Shown: positions 10,397 through 22,891, counted from the stretch's first letter. The stretch: 64,000 bases of DNA from Pelobates cultripes (GCA_933207985.1 OW240912.1:250137252-250201251), one strand, 5' to 3'. The notes: generated by a model from the letters alone, not told the origin. Made by a program: numbers and translations.

Positions 10397-11125
10397 CAGT
10401 GAAAAAGTGTTTTGTTTTTTTTAAATCCAAGCTTTGTGTCACCAGATCTAAGTGGTGGCACTGACTGGGGAAATGGGCACAGTATGCACTGTGAGCCTGA
10501 CACAGAAGCTGGCAGCAGTGGCAGACAACTGACTGCTATTCAATCTATAACAGTGAAAAAAGTGTTTTTTGTTTTTTTTAATCCAAGCTTTGTGTCANNN
10601 NNNNNNNNNNNNNNNNNNNNNNNNNNNNNNNNNNNNNNNNNNNNNNNNNNNNNNNNNNNNNNNNNNNNNNNNNNNNNNNNNNNNNNNNNNNNNNNNNATC
10701 TATAACAGTGAAAAAGATTTATTTTTTTTTTAAATCCAAACTAAAACTATTGTGACACAGGATCTAATTAGTGGCACTTGTCAGCGTATCCACTGTTAGC
10801 GTAACACACCCGCTTTAAGGACACTGACTGCTATTCAATCTATAACAGTAAAAAAAGTTTTTTGTTTTTAAATTCAAGCTATTGTGACACCAGATGTAAT
10901 TGGTGGCACTGACTGGGGAAATGGGCACAGTATGCTCTGTGAGCCTGACACAGAAGCTGGCAGCAGTGGCAGACAACTGACTGCTATTCAATCTATAACA
11001 GTGAAAAAAGTTTTTTGTTTTTAAATCCAAGCTATTGTGACACCAGATGTAAGTGGTGGCACTGACTGGGGAAATGGGCACTGTGAGCCTGACACAGAAG
11101 CTGGCAGCAGTGGCAGACAACTAAG
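10383..11125 (-). repeat. Subterminal tandem repeat array, right (inverse orientation)
   Basis: The word ATTCAATCTATAACAGTG recurs at about 10383, 10538, 10692 (partly in the gap), 10833 and 10986, giving units of about 140-155 bp. The unit at 10697-10832 carries the reverse complement of the left-array unit (GCGTATCCACTGTTAGCGTA). The others carry a different insert with GGCAGCAGTGGCAGACAACT. So two subtypes alternate. Confidence 0.8.
10598..10697. other. Assembly gap of 100 N
   Basis: Exactly 100 N, the usual placeholder for a gap of unknown length, inside a tandem array. The true copy number of the array is therefore unknown. Confidence 0.99.
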
Positions 11126-11486
11126 TGCATTTACATTAGATAGAAAAAAAAAATCCAAAAAAAGCATACCCTTATCCCTAACCTAGCTATGCTTTTCCCT
11201 ATCTTATGAACAGCAGCTACACTTTCCCTCCTCTTACTAAGCATGCAGCTTGAGAATGAATCTAAAATGGATGCTGTCCAGTAGGTGGGAGGGTCTGCTA
11301 AGGAGGCTGTGCTGCTAATTGGCTGGAATGTGTCTGCTGACTGTGAGGTACAGGGTCAAAGTTTACACAATGATGACGAATAGGGGGCGGGTCGAACCGC
11401 GCATATGTTCGCCCGCCGTGGCGAACGCGAACATGCTATGTTCGCCAGGAACCGTTCGCCGGCGAACCGTTCGGTACATCACTATT

Positions 11487-12082
11487 AGCCACTATTCTGC
11501 CCCATGCTATAGCAAAGAAATTGACAATTGAGGGGATATACCACCTACCTGGCTCCACTAAGGCACCACAGCCAGAAGCCCGAGACGTCAGACACAGGTG
11601 CCTAACGGTCCACGTTAAAATCCAGATAATGTCAGCACTCAAAAATAGGACACCTCTGGCATTTGAAGATGCATCCCTCATGTTCTACCAAGACCTGACC
11701 AAAGCCACCCTCCTCTGGCGTAAATCCTTTAGCCCTATCATGAGTAGTCTGAGAACAGCAGGCATTGCCTACAAGTGGGGGGATGAATGGATCTCTAATA
11801 GCAAACCATAACGGAACCTCACACACACACTCACATCCATGGAAGAAGCAGCCATGTTCCTGGAGGTGCTGGGACTACCACCCCCAACTGCCAAAACATC
11901 TACACGGCCCACCGCTGGATTTTGGGATCCTGAACACGTTTTACCCTTTGTTCCAAGAAATAGGAAAACCTAGGCCACTGAACGACGACACCAAACAGGA
12001 ACTGAGTTACTTTATGGCTCCTGAATTCCTGACGGTCATTGCTCCCCTACTCAGGCACTGCCTTGGAGATCCTAAAGCTTAA
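11487..12082 (+). pseudogene. L1/Tx1-type ORF1 C-terminal fragment
   Basis: The frame at 11521-11811 starts IEGIYHLPGSTKAPQP and then carries a segment like DVRHRCLTVHVK, followed by YQDLTKATLLWRKSF and GIAYKWGDEWI. This order (short path to the RNA-binding CTD, then YxDLS, then Y(K/R)WG) is that of L1 ORF1 RNA-binding proteins. A stop at 11810 and frame change to 11765-12082 break it. It directly follows the hAT terminus, so the hAT copy probably sits in or beside this LINE. Confidence 0.65.
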
Positions 12083-13969
12083 TGACTCCAACCAGTTCTA
12101 CCTTAAGTACAGTAATGGTTTATTTTTTTTTTTTTCACACTGACGTTTGACACAACACTTTCAGCATAGCTCCAAATTAAAAGGTCACAGGCTAGAGACA
12201 CTCTAGAGAACCTATTGACATTTCACGCACACACATCCTTCCCCCCCTTCCCCACTGCTCCGTTGGTTAGGAATAATTACACTCAAAGCACAGAGCGACA
12301 CCACAAGCTTGAGTAGCCGCACTGATGAGAAATCATTAAACTCTGGAGCATAGCAGGCTTCACACATTTCAGTCCACACCGCACTCTGCCTATACGACAC
12401 TTACCCCTCAAGCTACCAAGCATGCAAATAAAACGCACTCAAACTGCAACTCTCCCAGCTCGTCCCCTGGCTTAACATGTCACCAGCACCAAGTGCCACT
12501 GTTGGCATAATGCCCTCCTCAATGAGGACTCTTTCATATAGTCCAACAGTCTTACGCACACCCAACCATCGAATTTGTATAGTGACAGTCCTAATTAAAA
12601 CATCATGCTAGTCCCGACAAGCAGGGCTCCAACCTGATTCGCCCACACTGCAGGATGACTCTCTACAAAACTAATATTTCCAGCTTGGCAATTAGCAGGT
12701 AGAGCAAAAGCTTGTACCCTCCAATACCTCTAGCAGCCGATTGCTCAGTACATACATAGACTTACTTAATACACGTTGGGCGAGAATGCTATAACAACCT
12801 TAGTCCAGAGCTCTAGACCTAACTGTGAAGCCTAAGTTTAGTACTTGTTTATTATAATTTTAAAAATGTGCAAGTGCTCCATGCATTTGTTTGTTATTGG
12901 TAATGCTCGCCATCGTTATTGTGGCATGATAGGGACAAATGTCATCTACTGCACAAATAAAATAAAGAATTTAAAAGGGCATGAAAATGAGCCAATCACT
13001 GTAAGATATAATACACATATAAATATAATCTATTATATTATTATATTACATATAATAATATAATATGCAGACAAACTAAACTGTCACATCTACAAAATTT
13101 GGTCAAACAAAATATATTTTTTTCACCTGCGTTGAATCTTCTGAACCAAACTTTTTGTGCCATGCACAAGTGTATTATTTACCTATCTGCTGATCAGTGG
13201 CATTAGTGGTTTTCTCCCTCTCATTTAATTTAATCTGCCTGGTTGCTTCTCCCAGTCATGTTTTATTTAAGTTCATTGAAGATGTCCTGCGTGTTTTGTA
13301 GAGTTTTTCTTTGTTCCAATATATGCAAGTCATGTATCTCATCAAAACACCCAACTGCAGCCTTCTAGACCTATACCTGCTTCAAGGGAAGCAAGAAAAA
13401 CCCATTAATTATGGAGCACAAACAACCCTTTAGTCTGGGACCACCATCCAAGATAAAAAGATATTACCACTTTAGTAAGCAGGGAGGTAGACCTCCAGCC
13501 AATCTGACTTTTAGAACCCAGATAAAATATTTTTTTACTAAACCCTGTGCCAAATGTTTAATGTTACTAACAAGTATGCTTGATAGTATCACAGCCACTA
13601 CAATCCTGATAAAAGAAAATAAATAATCTACATTATCACCTACCAATATCGAACACACTCATCTACAGCCAGCACATAGAGTAGCTAGTCAAGTGTTTTC
13701 TAGTTAGATCAGCAAACCCACCAAGAGTAAGTAGCTGCACCCTCTACACCTATATAGTTGGTTAATGACAGACAGTTGAACCCTACATGGGACTAAAAGG
13801 TAAGTGGAGTTCAAAGCTTGTCAAGGTTTGACGTAGGCACTTGCAGTGCCACAATTTCACTGGATCCATCTGTTGTGGATCGGATGAATACATTTCATCA
13901 CTGTGAAGCTGAGTGCAGTGTGTATTCATGTCTTTTACATTTGAGAAGGAACTCTTACTCGAGCACTGC
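12083..13969. other. AT-rich DNA without a recognised gene
   Basis: No convincing ORF or domain. Contains poly-T at 12121-12135 and an (ATT/TAT)-rich patch at 13018-13066. The first few hundred bases may be L1 interior. Confidence 0.4.
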
Positions 13970-14406
13970 AAAATGAAGTGAATAATAAAACAATAGAAGA
14001 AATACTGCACCAGTCAACATAATGTAAATATCAGGATCAATCTAAAAGACACAAATAAAATAACATAGTGCGAACTGTGTATATAATGAATCCCTTTTGT
14101 ATCCTGTGCTGCTCTCCTCAAGGATTTAGTTTTAGCCTTATTAGGCACCGTCCTGCACACCATATAGAGCCTTTACCCTATATATGGGTCCACTGAATAT
14201 ATACACAGTTTGCACTATGTTATTTTATTTGTGTCTTTTAGATTGATCCTGATATATACATTACGTTGACTGGTGCAGTATTTCTTCTATTGTTTTATTA
14301 CTCATTCTTAAGTGTTGTGGGATACACTTTTCACTACACCAGTCATTTTATATTTATATTTTGGTAGTGCCAATACACCTTGATATCTTTGTAAAATGAA
14401 GTGAAT
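13970..14406. mobile_element. 409 bp insert with 14 bp target duplication and internal inverted repeat
   Basis: The 14-mer AAAATGAAGTGAAT occurs at 13970-13983 and 14393-14406 and brackets the insert, as expected for target-site duplication by a retrotransposon. Inside, about 105 bp at 13984-14090 is repeated in reverse at about 14192-14303 (for example ACTGCACCAGTCAACATAATG against CATTACGTTGACTGGTGCAG). The spacer between the arms is about 100 bp. An inverted duplication plus a target duplication fits a Penelope-like or twin-primed LINE insertion. No coding sequence is present. Confidence 0.7.
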
Positions 14407-15640
14407 GCCTTCCCACAAAAACAATTAGACATAGTGCTTTATAAATAATAAATATAGAGAATTCTATCTTCAATCTTGGCTATAATTTACAACGAATTTA
14501 CTTCTTTTATTTTCTCTAAAATAAAAGTAGTGTATAAGAGACACCTACATACTTCATATTTAATTTAAAAAAAAGTTATGCTAGTTGAATAAGCAAGTTG
14601 CCCCATACACCAAAGCTGGAAATGTGAAGGTGGAGAGAAAATCTATTTTTATAATTACAGTCCAGAACTATCTAAGTATCAAAGACTACAAGTACAATAA
14701 GTACTTGTAGTCTTTGAGACGTATTGTACTTGTAGACTTTTTGTACACCACAATCTTATTAGAAGAAAATTATATTCTTTACAATATTACATAACTTTAA
14801 CTTTGATTCTGAATTGCTTTCTGCTCTTCTTGTTGAAAATGTGTGTACAACACTGATATAGGATAAAGAGATAACGCAATCATCAAATAACATGTTATTT
14901 ATATGCAATAAAATACTAATTGTAAATTTTGTAAAAAAGTATTGACAGGTGATTCCCATTTAACAATGAAAACTAAGCTCAAAGATGTAGGAACAACATA
15001 ATGTATTATAATATATATATATAATATATATGATTTTATTGAAATAAATAAATGATATTAAAACAATCTTTATTGTAATTATCAACATTCAATTAAATTA
15101 AAATTAGAACCCTTATCTTCAAAAATGTCCTTAAATTAAAACGAGCTCAAAAGGACAGGGGACAATAAGATCAAGTAGTAAAGGAGATCTACAGAGTTAA
15201 TAAAACAGATATAATCAGTACTTAAGAATCAGACTACAATACAAGAATGGTTATCCACTAACTATTGCTGGGTACACTTTACTGATGTTTCAATTAGGGT
15301 CTTCATTTTTTCGTCTGCTATAATTTTTCAGTTGTTGAATGACCACAGAGATAGCCTATGTTTTAAATTTGCACCTGGAATATTTTATCTATTTTATTTT
15401 CAACCTATCCAATTTTTCCTCTTCTTGATCATTTGAGTAACTATTTGTGTGTATATATATAATAGAATGTTTATATGATTGATTTTCTTTTTTGTGTATT
15501 CCTCATTCTCAGGTTATCTATTACAGGTCTGGGAGGCTAAGGGTTTTGCACAGTGTCTTAGTTGTTGGCGAAATTAATTTCTACTGACTTTACTTTCGAC
15601 ATCTATTTGAGCTCCTCTTTCAGCACTTGGTATTTGTCCA
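14407..15640. other. AT-rich DNA with a perfect 17 bp hairpin
   Basis: Stem 14679-14695 pairs perfectly with 14701-14717 around loop AATAA, and a third partial copy (GTACTTGTAGAC) follows at 14725-14737. An AT microsatellite lies at 15005-15031. No gene was seen. Confidence 0.5.
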
Positions 15641-15641
15641 T

Positions 15642-15686
<45 letters not shown>
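15641..15686. repeat. (TA)n microsatellite
   Basis: About 22 TA units. It directly precedes a CR1-like repeat fragment. Confidence 0.95.
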
Positions 15687-15690
<4 letters not shown>

Positions 15691-15785
15691 GAAACATAGA
15701 ATGTGACGGCAGATAAGAGCCATTCGGCCCATCTAGTCTGCCATGTGTTTGCTCTATCATTCCACTTAAATTATTGTACAACTTT
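15687..15785 (-). mobile_element. CR1-like LINE fragment (antisense)
   Basis: The sequence around CAGATAAGAGCCATTCGGCC is a widespread anuran interspersed repeat. I recall it as belonging to the same family, read antisense, as the coding fragment at 58682-58955. About 90 bp is recognisable. Confidence 0.5.
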
Positions 15786-16498
15786 TCTCACTTAGCATGA
15801 ACCATGTAAATTTACATCCATATCATTAGATATTTTCCTTTTGCCATTCCCCCTCATGTTGTGTAATTTCAAGGCTGCCTATAAGATATTCTTAATTAAG
15901 CACAGATGTGTCCATCAACAGATCATTTACTTAAAGAATACAGTGAGTCGATAGCAGCATTGATGAAACAAGCTAGATATTTAAAAAATGATATGAGTGG
16001 ATCATATATTATCTTTTTAAAGGAATTACATTTAAAAGTATTTATATTTCTTTAGTTATAAATGTAAGAATATCACAGGTTATTCCCTTTGGGAAGACCT
16101 TATATTCCGATCATATGTTCCTTCTTGAAAATCGAATCTAACAGTTCTCTTCGTATAACTATTGCAGTTATCATTTGCCAGTGGTTTTGTTGATTTTTAT
16201 GATGACAGCAGCCTTCTTATGACTGATCAGATGTATCAGAACACTAGATTGTTTGCAAAAGAATTAGGTAATGTATTTTGTCCTGAAATACAGTGGAGAT
16301 AACCTATTTTCTGTTATATTCAGAAAGTATAGATCAAAGTCTGAGCAACAGTACATGAACCATCTATCATGAGCAACATATCTCAACCAGATTTGCTGCT
16401 ATTGTTAGTTTGTCAAACCATCTAAGTGGGTATGATTGGCATAGAATAATTGATGACTTTCAATATGTAGTATCTTCTGACAGTCATGGTCTCCATTG
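15786..16498. other. AT-rich unique DNA
   Basis: No ORF, repeat family or RNA gene was recognised. Confidence 0.4.
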
Positions 16499-16499
16499 T

Positions 16500-17525
16500 A
16501 TTTTTATTTATAAAATATTTTTACCAGGAAGAATACACTGAGATTTCTCTCTTTTTCAAGTATGTCCTGGGTCCATAAAACATTGCATTGATGCAATAGG
16601 GTACAATAAAATTCAAAAACAATATTAATACACAATATATACAAAATTTAAAAAAAGTGCTGGTACTGGATCGGAGGTTATAGGAGGTGGGAACAGCCGA
16701 TGAGAGCATTCTGCTCAGGGCGGGAGCTTCCCAGAAAATCTCTTAAACACAAGGCCAGAAAGATGAAGGGTGCATCTGGATTCCTGTGACAGCCAGTTTA
16801 GTTCTTTTAGCATGTCACAATGGTGGGACCTGTAATTACATTGTAGCACAAATCGGCAGAACGAGTTATACAATGTATTCAGTTTATTACGGTGGGTTTG
16901 CGGTGCAGGTGCATATACTACATCCCTATAATCAATGATTGGCATCAACATTTGCTGTACAATATTTTCCTTTACTGTAGGGCTTAGGCAGAATTTGTTT
17001 CTGTACAGGGCACCTAGTTTTGGATAAAGTTTAGATGCAAGTTTTTCTATGTGAAGGCCAAAAAATAGATTGGGGTCTAACATACCCAAATATTTGAAAG
17101 AGTGGACTGCGGTCAGTGTGCTATTTGATTTTGTTTTGATGCATAGATGGGAATTTTGTAATTTGTGTAATTTAGGTACTGTTCCATAGATCATTGTGAC
17201 AGTTTTGCCAGTGTTTAGGAAGACTTTGTTTTTTGCGATCCACTTTTCTACCTCTGTGAACTGGTATTGGAGCACAGCCTCAAGCTGCGGTAGATCAGAT
17301 TTGGTTGCATAGATTACTATGTCGTCTGTGTACATTTGAGGATTTGCAGACATTAGGCAGATCATTTATAAATAATGTGAATAGTAGGGTGCTGAAAATG
17401 GAACCTTGAGGAACACCACATGTGACTGGGAGAGGGAGGGAGTCGCTGTCAGAAATGGACACATATTGTGATTGAACCGATACATTTGATCGAAACCAGG
17501 TTAGCGGACGATCACCAATACCTGA
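16500..17525 (-). pseudogene. CR1/L2-type LINE, reverse transcriptase C-terminal half and 3' UTR
   Basis: On the minus strand an ORF of 216 codons (17365-16715) carries a reverse transcriptase palm end. MYTDDIVIY is the catalytic (F/Y)xDD box, with Thr in place of the usual Ala, and FKYLGMLDPNLFFGLHI plus the LYNSFCRFVL region match CR1/L2/Rex1 elements. Upstream, at about 17420, the motif CGVPQGS is in another frame, so a frameshift separates the two. The 3' UTR runs to about 16500 and ends with TTTTATAAATAAAAAT. The same 3' end recurs at 56459-56608. The 5' half with the endonuclease is missing. Inactive. Confidence 0.82.
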
Positions 17526-20500
17526 GTCTATATTGTATGCTGCACTTAAAATATTTATTATTGAAGTTTAGTAAAAGCTAAATTTCTGCATACTTCAGAT
17601 ACACTTGCAAGCCTTAATATGCTGTGATTATATGAGATATTGTAGTCCACACATCCACGTGAGCCTTATATTATGGGTAATAATAAGCACGGTTATATCA
17701 CACCTATAGCTCTTGTCTGTATTTGTTTTTTTACTGTATTATAACATTAAAATATATATAAATAAATTATTATTTATTTCACAATGGAACTAAAAATTAA
17801 ATAATGTGACAAAAGTATTTGCAAATTGTTTTTGTTTTAAAGAAAGTGTGCATGTTGTTTGTATGTTTATTTTTACAAAATGCTTTTCCTCTCTATCATA
17901 GATCATTATATAGCAACACTAACTAAACCATTAACATGGGAAGCTTTACATCATAGATGTTGTGATCAGAGCTAAATCCTTTAGGAAGATTATCCACATA
18001 GAAATCATGGAAATCCCGCAACTAAAGTACTTTTGTACTTCACATTTCAGAATAACATCAGCAAAGCTGCTGTTTTCTTGACAACAAATCACATGGGTTT
18101 AGTGAAAACCTGATTCATCCTATCCCTTCCATTAATACAATTGACATCCTTTCATCTGTACATTGCTTAATTTAACATGTTACTTGGGTGTATTTATTAC
18201 TTTACTTTCTGCACTCATCTAATTGGAAAAAAATAATTAGTCCTAGGGAATCACAAGAGAGCTTGCTAAAGGTGCTTAATTCGGCATATAATAAGCAAAA
18301 TCATGGTTTATTTCAAAATTGTCATTTACTTGTACGTAAGTCAACCATCTCAACAAAGTGTCACAAATGATGTAATAAACTATGCTTTATAAATTATAAT
18401 ACCGTGCTAAGCCAGTAACAGCTAGCATTTAGAATTCCAACTGATGTTTAAAACGTGTACAAATTAACCAAGATGCCCAGACACAAATCAGTGTCAAAGA
18501 AACACACCACTTTCATAACTACATTATTATTTTATTAATGAGTGGTGCTGTGCTTTAATTACAAGAATATTGTATAAACCATTAGAAAAAAGAAGAGTAT
18601 AACAAAATAAACATTGTCGGCTCCAAAAGATTTTTGTTTGTGTGTGTTTTTTTTTTAAATCTAATTGATGCTTTCGACAATTGCTCTGCTCATTTTAAGT
18701 TTTTTTTACCTATCTACCAAACCAGGTATGCTGTCTTGATAGTCTGTATACCAATAGTAGCTTAATTTATATAAATCAATCATTCACATGAAGTTGCAGC
18801 TATTCCATTACAAATGTGGAAACGTATTCAGATGAAGAGAAAATCCAATCTATTAATTGGTGTTTTCATATTGCAGGCTGATGAATGTACTTGTTGATTT
18901 TTGTATTGACATTTTTGTAGCTATAGGCTTCCATTTTATCTTGCTGTTTCCTTCCAGGTTCTACACGTGACTAAAGATAAGCTACTCCTCTCTTCTGTCA
19001 ATATCTACAGCAAGAGGGCAAATGCTGACAACAGGAGAAGGGTGAATTATCATAGCTTGCAGAATTATAGCCTGCAGTAATAGAGGTTTGCAGATATCAA
19101 ACACAGAAATCAACAAGTGCATACATAAGCCTGCAAATAGCATCTTTTATAGGCATGTTATTATGCCTGACACGATATTGCTGATATACTTTACAGAGTT
19201 TTCAAAGTTTATATTTTCAATTATAGGCGTACATGCTCACAATTCTCCATGAATCACAGCATGTGCTCTAAGGGTGCGTGGTCAGTGCTGTAAAGTTAAT
19301 CTATTGTTTCAAGATGAAAGTTGCTATAATTGAGGTCCCAATTTTAATTACAAGCTTTAAAAAAAAATCAATTGATGTGTGACAAACATAAATATATACT
19401 AAACATACCAGAGTGCTGTATATCTTCCATGCCCATATAATATGTGAAAAATAAGTAAGTAAACTAAAATCAGGTCTTGCTACAGACAGTCATAAGATAA
19501 AACACACACTTGGTGCAGAGAGCTTGCAATCTAATAACATATTAACAAATCAACAATGCATACATTATTCAAAGATAGTCATAAAACACTTGATTGGTTA
19601 GATATTTCTTCAAAGAATCACAGATCCATTTGACGAACATATCACCTATATTATACGTACTATGCAATATGTATAAATCTTTGACATATATTTTAAACTG
19701 TAAATGTGCTAATTCTCAGTGTAAACAAAAGCTATACAGTAAAGCGTGTCAAGATACAAAAAAAAAGTGTAAAGTATTACCTTTGTGCTTAATACATAAA
19801 CTTAAAAATAATAAACTAAGTGAGAAAGGCATTATGTTATAGAATATTGACAGCAGTCATCAACTTGTGGCATTACCCATTACAATCAATATGCGCTTTA
19901 ATTGCACTGACAGGACGCTAAGCATTGGCCTTAAGTACCTGCCACAGACAAATCCCTACACAATCTAGGCAACTGTTTATGCAGTATATAGACTGTCTAG
20001 CTTCCATTATTTCTTTTGTGTCTTAACACACCATTGCATCCGCTGATATCTTAGAACCTTCCAACACAACCTAATCATTCATCCAGTTACAAGATGCAGA
20101 TACACCCGGCATTGCATTGGTTAATGTAAATGACTATATAATTTAATAAACTTTCTTGTACAGTAATGCGAGAGCCTAGTTGTTGCATTTCAAGCACATC
20201 TACTGCAGATTGCAAGCCATCTCCTTTACCCCTCCCCCAGCTCTCTAATATGGGTATTGTATCGAGGGTCACACATGCTCCCCATTCATAGCATCCGAAA
20301 GTACCAAACTTACCTGGATAGCTTGGAAATCTTTGCAAAGCTAAATACGTCCATACATGCAGGTTGGCAATCCTTTCAGCTTTATTCACTTCAGCAACAT
20401 CCCTCAGACGTAATCGCCCGTTTAAATAAATATAGGATTTCTATATCAGAATGCAGCTCAGTGTCATCCCAGTTTTGCAGTTTTGGAATGAATCACTGGT

Positions 20501-21285
20501 AAGAACCATTGATCTATTTCTGTATTCAGCCAATACGAATACTGAGATAAAAAATAAAGATCAGTTTAGCAACAGCTAGCTCCCAATCTTCTTGCTGCAC
20601 ATTGAGGTCAAACCATGATATTTTACATTTCTTTGATTGTCTTCATGTACATCTTACAAGCATCTTTGCTTAGATTTCTTCATTGAAGACTGCTGATCCC
20701 AGGCAGTGAGAGAGAAACAAAAGGGGGGGGAGGAGGTGGAAGCGTTCAGTGTGCAAGCAATGAAGCAGGCATAGAGAAGGAATGCTTTAGATATGCAGTA
20801 AATCACCCCGGCTTCTGCATAATGATCACTCTATTTCCTTCTGCTATTCAAACCCACTGACATCATCCAGCAGTTGTATTACATACCTTGTTCGTGTAGT
20901 ATACCTATAGTCGTTGTATTATACTTTATCAAATATACATGTTAAGTAATGGGGTAGCAATTAATACATGGTATACTGACTACAGAAGAGCAAAAATGTC
21001 AAATGGACACAACCAGCTCATGAATATAAAAAAAAAATCATCATTGAAAAATATTAAGTTATAAAAGAAGAATTCCAGAAAAGTCGCAATGTTTAAACCT
21101 TCAAAAATATCTATTATCTATTGAGATAGGCAACTATTTATATAAAAATGTAACTAAATTAAAACATTTTTTACAATGTAAGTTACATTTTGAAAATTGT
21201 GTTCATATATAACATATTATCCAGTGGAGATAAGAAACAAACAGACGAACAAACATACTATATCAGTGAAACATAAACATAAATA
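17526..21285. other. Largely unique DNA; possible host-gene intron or promoter sequence
   Basis: No transposon was recognised across 3.7 kb, unusual for this window. A polypyrimidine/AG acceptor (TTTCCTTCCAG) ends at 18958 and opens a 39-codon frame. On the minus strand CAG|GTAAGT is a perfect donor at 20316-20308 below a stop-free stretch. A GC-richer segment at 20690-20840 precedes it in the minus-strand sense. None is sufficient to call a gene. Confidence 0.3.
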
Positions 21286-21293
21286 TATATATA

Positions 21294-21338
<45 letters not shown>

Positions 21339-21360
21339 ATATATCTATATACATATATAT
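21286..21360. repeat. (TA)n-rich microsatellite
   Basis: A run of AT/TA repeats with variants, directly beside the Tc1-like element. TA is the obligatory Tc1/mariner target, which explains the juxtaposition. Confidence 0.9.
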
Positions 21361-21371
21361 ACATATACATA

Positions 21372-22884
21372 CAGTTGCAAGAAAAAGAATGTGAACCCTT
21401 TGGAATGATATGGAATTCTGCACAAATTGGTCATAAAATGTGATCTGATCATCATCTAAGTCACAACAATCGACAATCACAGTCTGCTTAAACTAATAAC
21501 ACACAAAGAATGAAATGTTGCCATGTTTTTATTGAACACACCATGTAAACATTCACAGTGCAGGTGGAAAAAGTATGTGAACCCCTAGACTAATGACATC
21601 TCCAAGAGCTAATTGGAGTGAGATGTCAGCCAACTGGAGTCCAATCAATGAGATGAGATTGGAGGTGTTGGTTACAGCTGCCCTGCCCTATAAAAAACAC
21701 ACACCAGTTCTGGGTTTGCTTTTCACAAGAAGCATTGCCTGATGTGAATGATGCCTCGCACAAAAGAGCTTTTAGAAGACCTACGATTAAGAATTGTTGA
21801 CGTGCATAAAGCTGGAAAGGGTTATAAAAGTATCTCCAAAAGCCTTGGTGTTCATCAGTCCACGGTAAGACAAATTGTCTATAAATGGAGAATGTTCAGC
21901 ACTGCTGCTACTCTCTCTAGGAGTGGCCGTCCTGTAAAGATGACTGCAAGAGCACAGCGCAGACTGCTCAATGAAGTGAAGAAGAATCCTAGAGTGTCAG
22001 CTAAAGACTTACAAAAGTCACTGGCTATTGCTAACATCCCTGTTAGCGAATCTACAATACGTAAAACACTAAACAAGAATGGATTTCATGGGAGGACACC
22101 ACAGAGGAAGCCACTGCTGTCCAAACAAAACATTGCAATTACAGTTTGCACAAGAGCACCTGGATGTTCCACAGCAGCATCTGTGGACAGATGAAACCAA
22201 AGTTGAGTTGTTTGGAAGAAACACACAACACTATGTGTGGCGAAAAAAAGGCACAGCACACCAACATCAAAACCTCATCCCAACTGTAAAGTATATCAAG
22301 ACATTTTGCAGGAGAACCTAAGGCCATCTGTCTACCAGCTGAAGCTCAACAGAAGATGGATGTTGCAACAGAACAATGACCCAAAGCATAGAAGTAAATC
22401 AACAACAGAATGGCTTAAACAGAAGAAAATACACCTTCTGAAGTGGCCCAGTCAGAGTCCTGACCTCAGCCCGATTGAGATGCTGTGGCATGACTCCAAG
22501 AAAGCGATTTACACCAGACATCCCAAGAATATTACTGAACTGAAACAGTTCTGTAAAGAAGAATGGTCAAGAATTACTCCTGACCGTTGTGCACGTCTGA
22601 TCTGCAACTATAGGAAACGTTTGGTTGAAGTTATTGCTGCCAAAGGAGGTTCAACCAGTTATTAAATCCAAAGGTTCACATACTTTTTCCACCTGCACTG
22701 TGAATGTTTACATGGTGTGTTCAATAAAAACATGGCAACATTTCATTCTTTGTGTGTTATTAGTTTAAGCAGACTGTGATTGTCTATTGTTGTGACTTAG
22801 ATGATGATCAAATCACATTTTATGACCAATTTGTGCAGAAATCCATATCATTCCAAAGGATTCACATACTTTTTCTTGCAACTC
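21372..22884 (+). mobile_element. Tc1-like transposon 1
   Basis: The left end CAGTTGCAAGAAAAAGAATG follows a TA. The right end is its reverse complement (CTTTTTCTTGCAACT). Inverted repeats of about 215 bp include internal matching blocks (for example AGTGCAGGTGGAAAAAGTAT at 21559 and its complement near 22680), the IR/DR layout of Tc1-like elements. It encloses the broken transposase below. Both flanks are TA-rich. Confidence 0.92.
21748..22665 (+). pseudogene. Tc1-like transposase, frameshifted and internally deleted
   Basis: The frame from ATG 21748 (a second ATG at 21751) holds the paired-like DNA-binding half: two helix-turn-helix segments ([15 protein letters not shown] and VSESTIRKTLNKNGF) joined by a GRP linker (RSGRPVK). 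After LLSKQNIA near 22135 the frame is lost. The DDE domain continues in another frame (QFAQEHLD...WTDETKVELFGRN), giving the first catalytic Asp at 22190. A deletion near 22290 removes the Gly-rich GGGSIMVWG region. The last frame (to 22665) has the NNDPKH block, where the usual second catalytic Asp of DND is Asn, and the Glu in SPIEMLW. It is therefore dead by frameshift, deletion and active-site loss. Confidence 0.92.
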
Positions 22885-22889
22885 TCTAT

Positions 22890-22891
22890 AC

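Larger units (their letters stand above)
9344..11484 (+). mobile_element. Internally deleted hAT element with opposing subterminal arrays
   Basis: Left array (9344-9770): about three 130 bp units plus the start of a fourth. Centre: the N-terminal part of a transposase-type gene (9892-10396). Right array (10383-11125): the same unit in inverse orientation. Right end (11127-11484): a CGAAC-rich terminus nearly identical to bases 1-83, ending CATCACTA. The left terminal sequence is absent, so the target duplication cannot be checked; the right flank begins TTAGCCAC. The assembly gap at 10598-10697 lies in the right array. The layout suggests a copy that lost its transposase core, its left end and part of its repeats. 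Confidence 0.65.

Noticed and set aside
15008..15031. AT palindrome as replication or regulatory site
   Set aside because: Simple AT microsatellite.
18958..19080. Possible internal exon after TTTCCTTCCAG
   Set aside because: Only 39 open codons, no matching downstream donor in frame that I can justify, and no recognised protein.
21197..21480. Tyr/Ile-rich ORFs on both strands
   Set aside because: They are translations of the (TA)n microsatellite.
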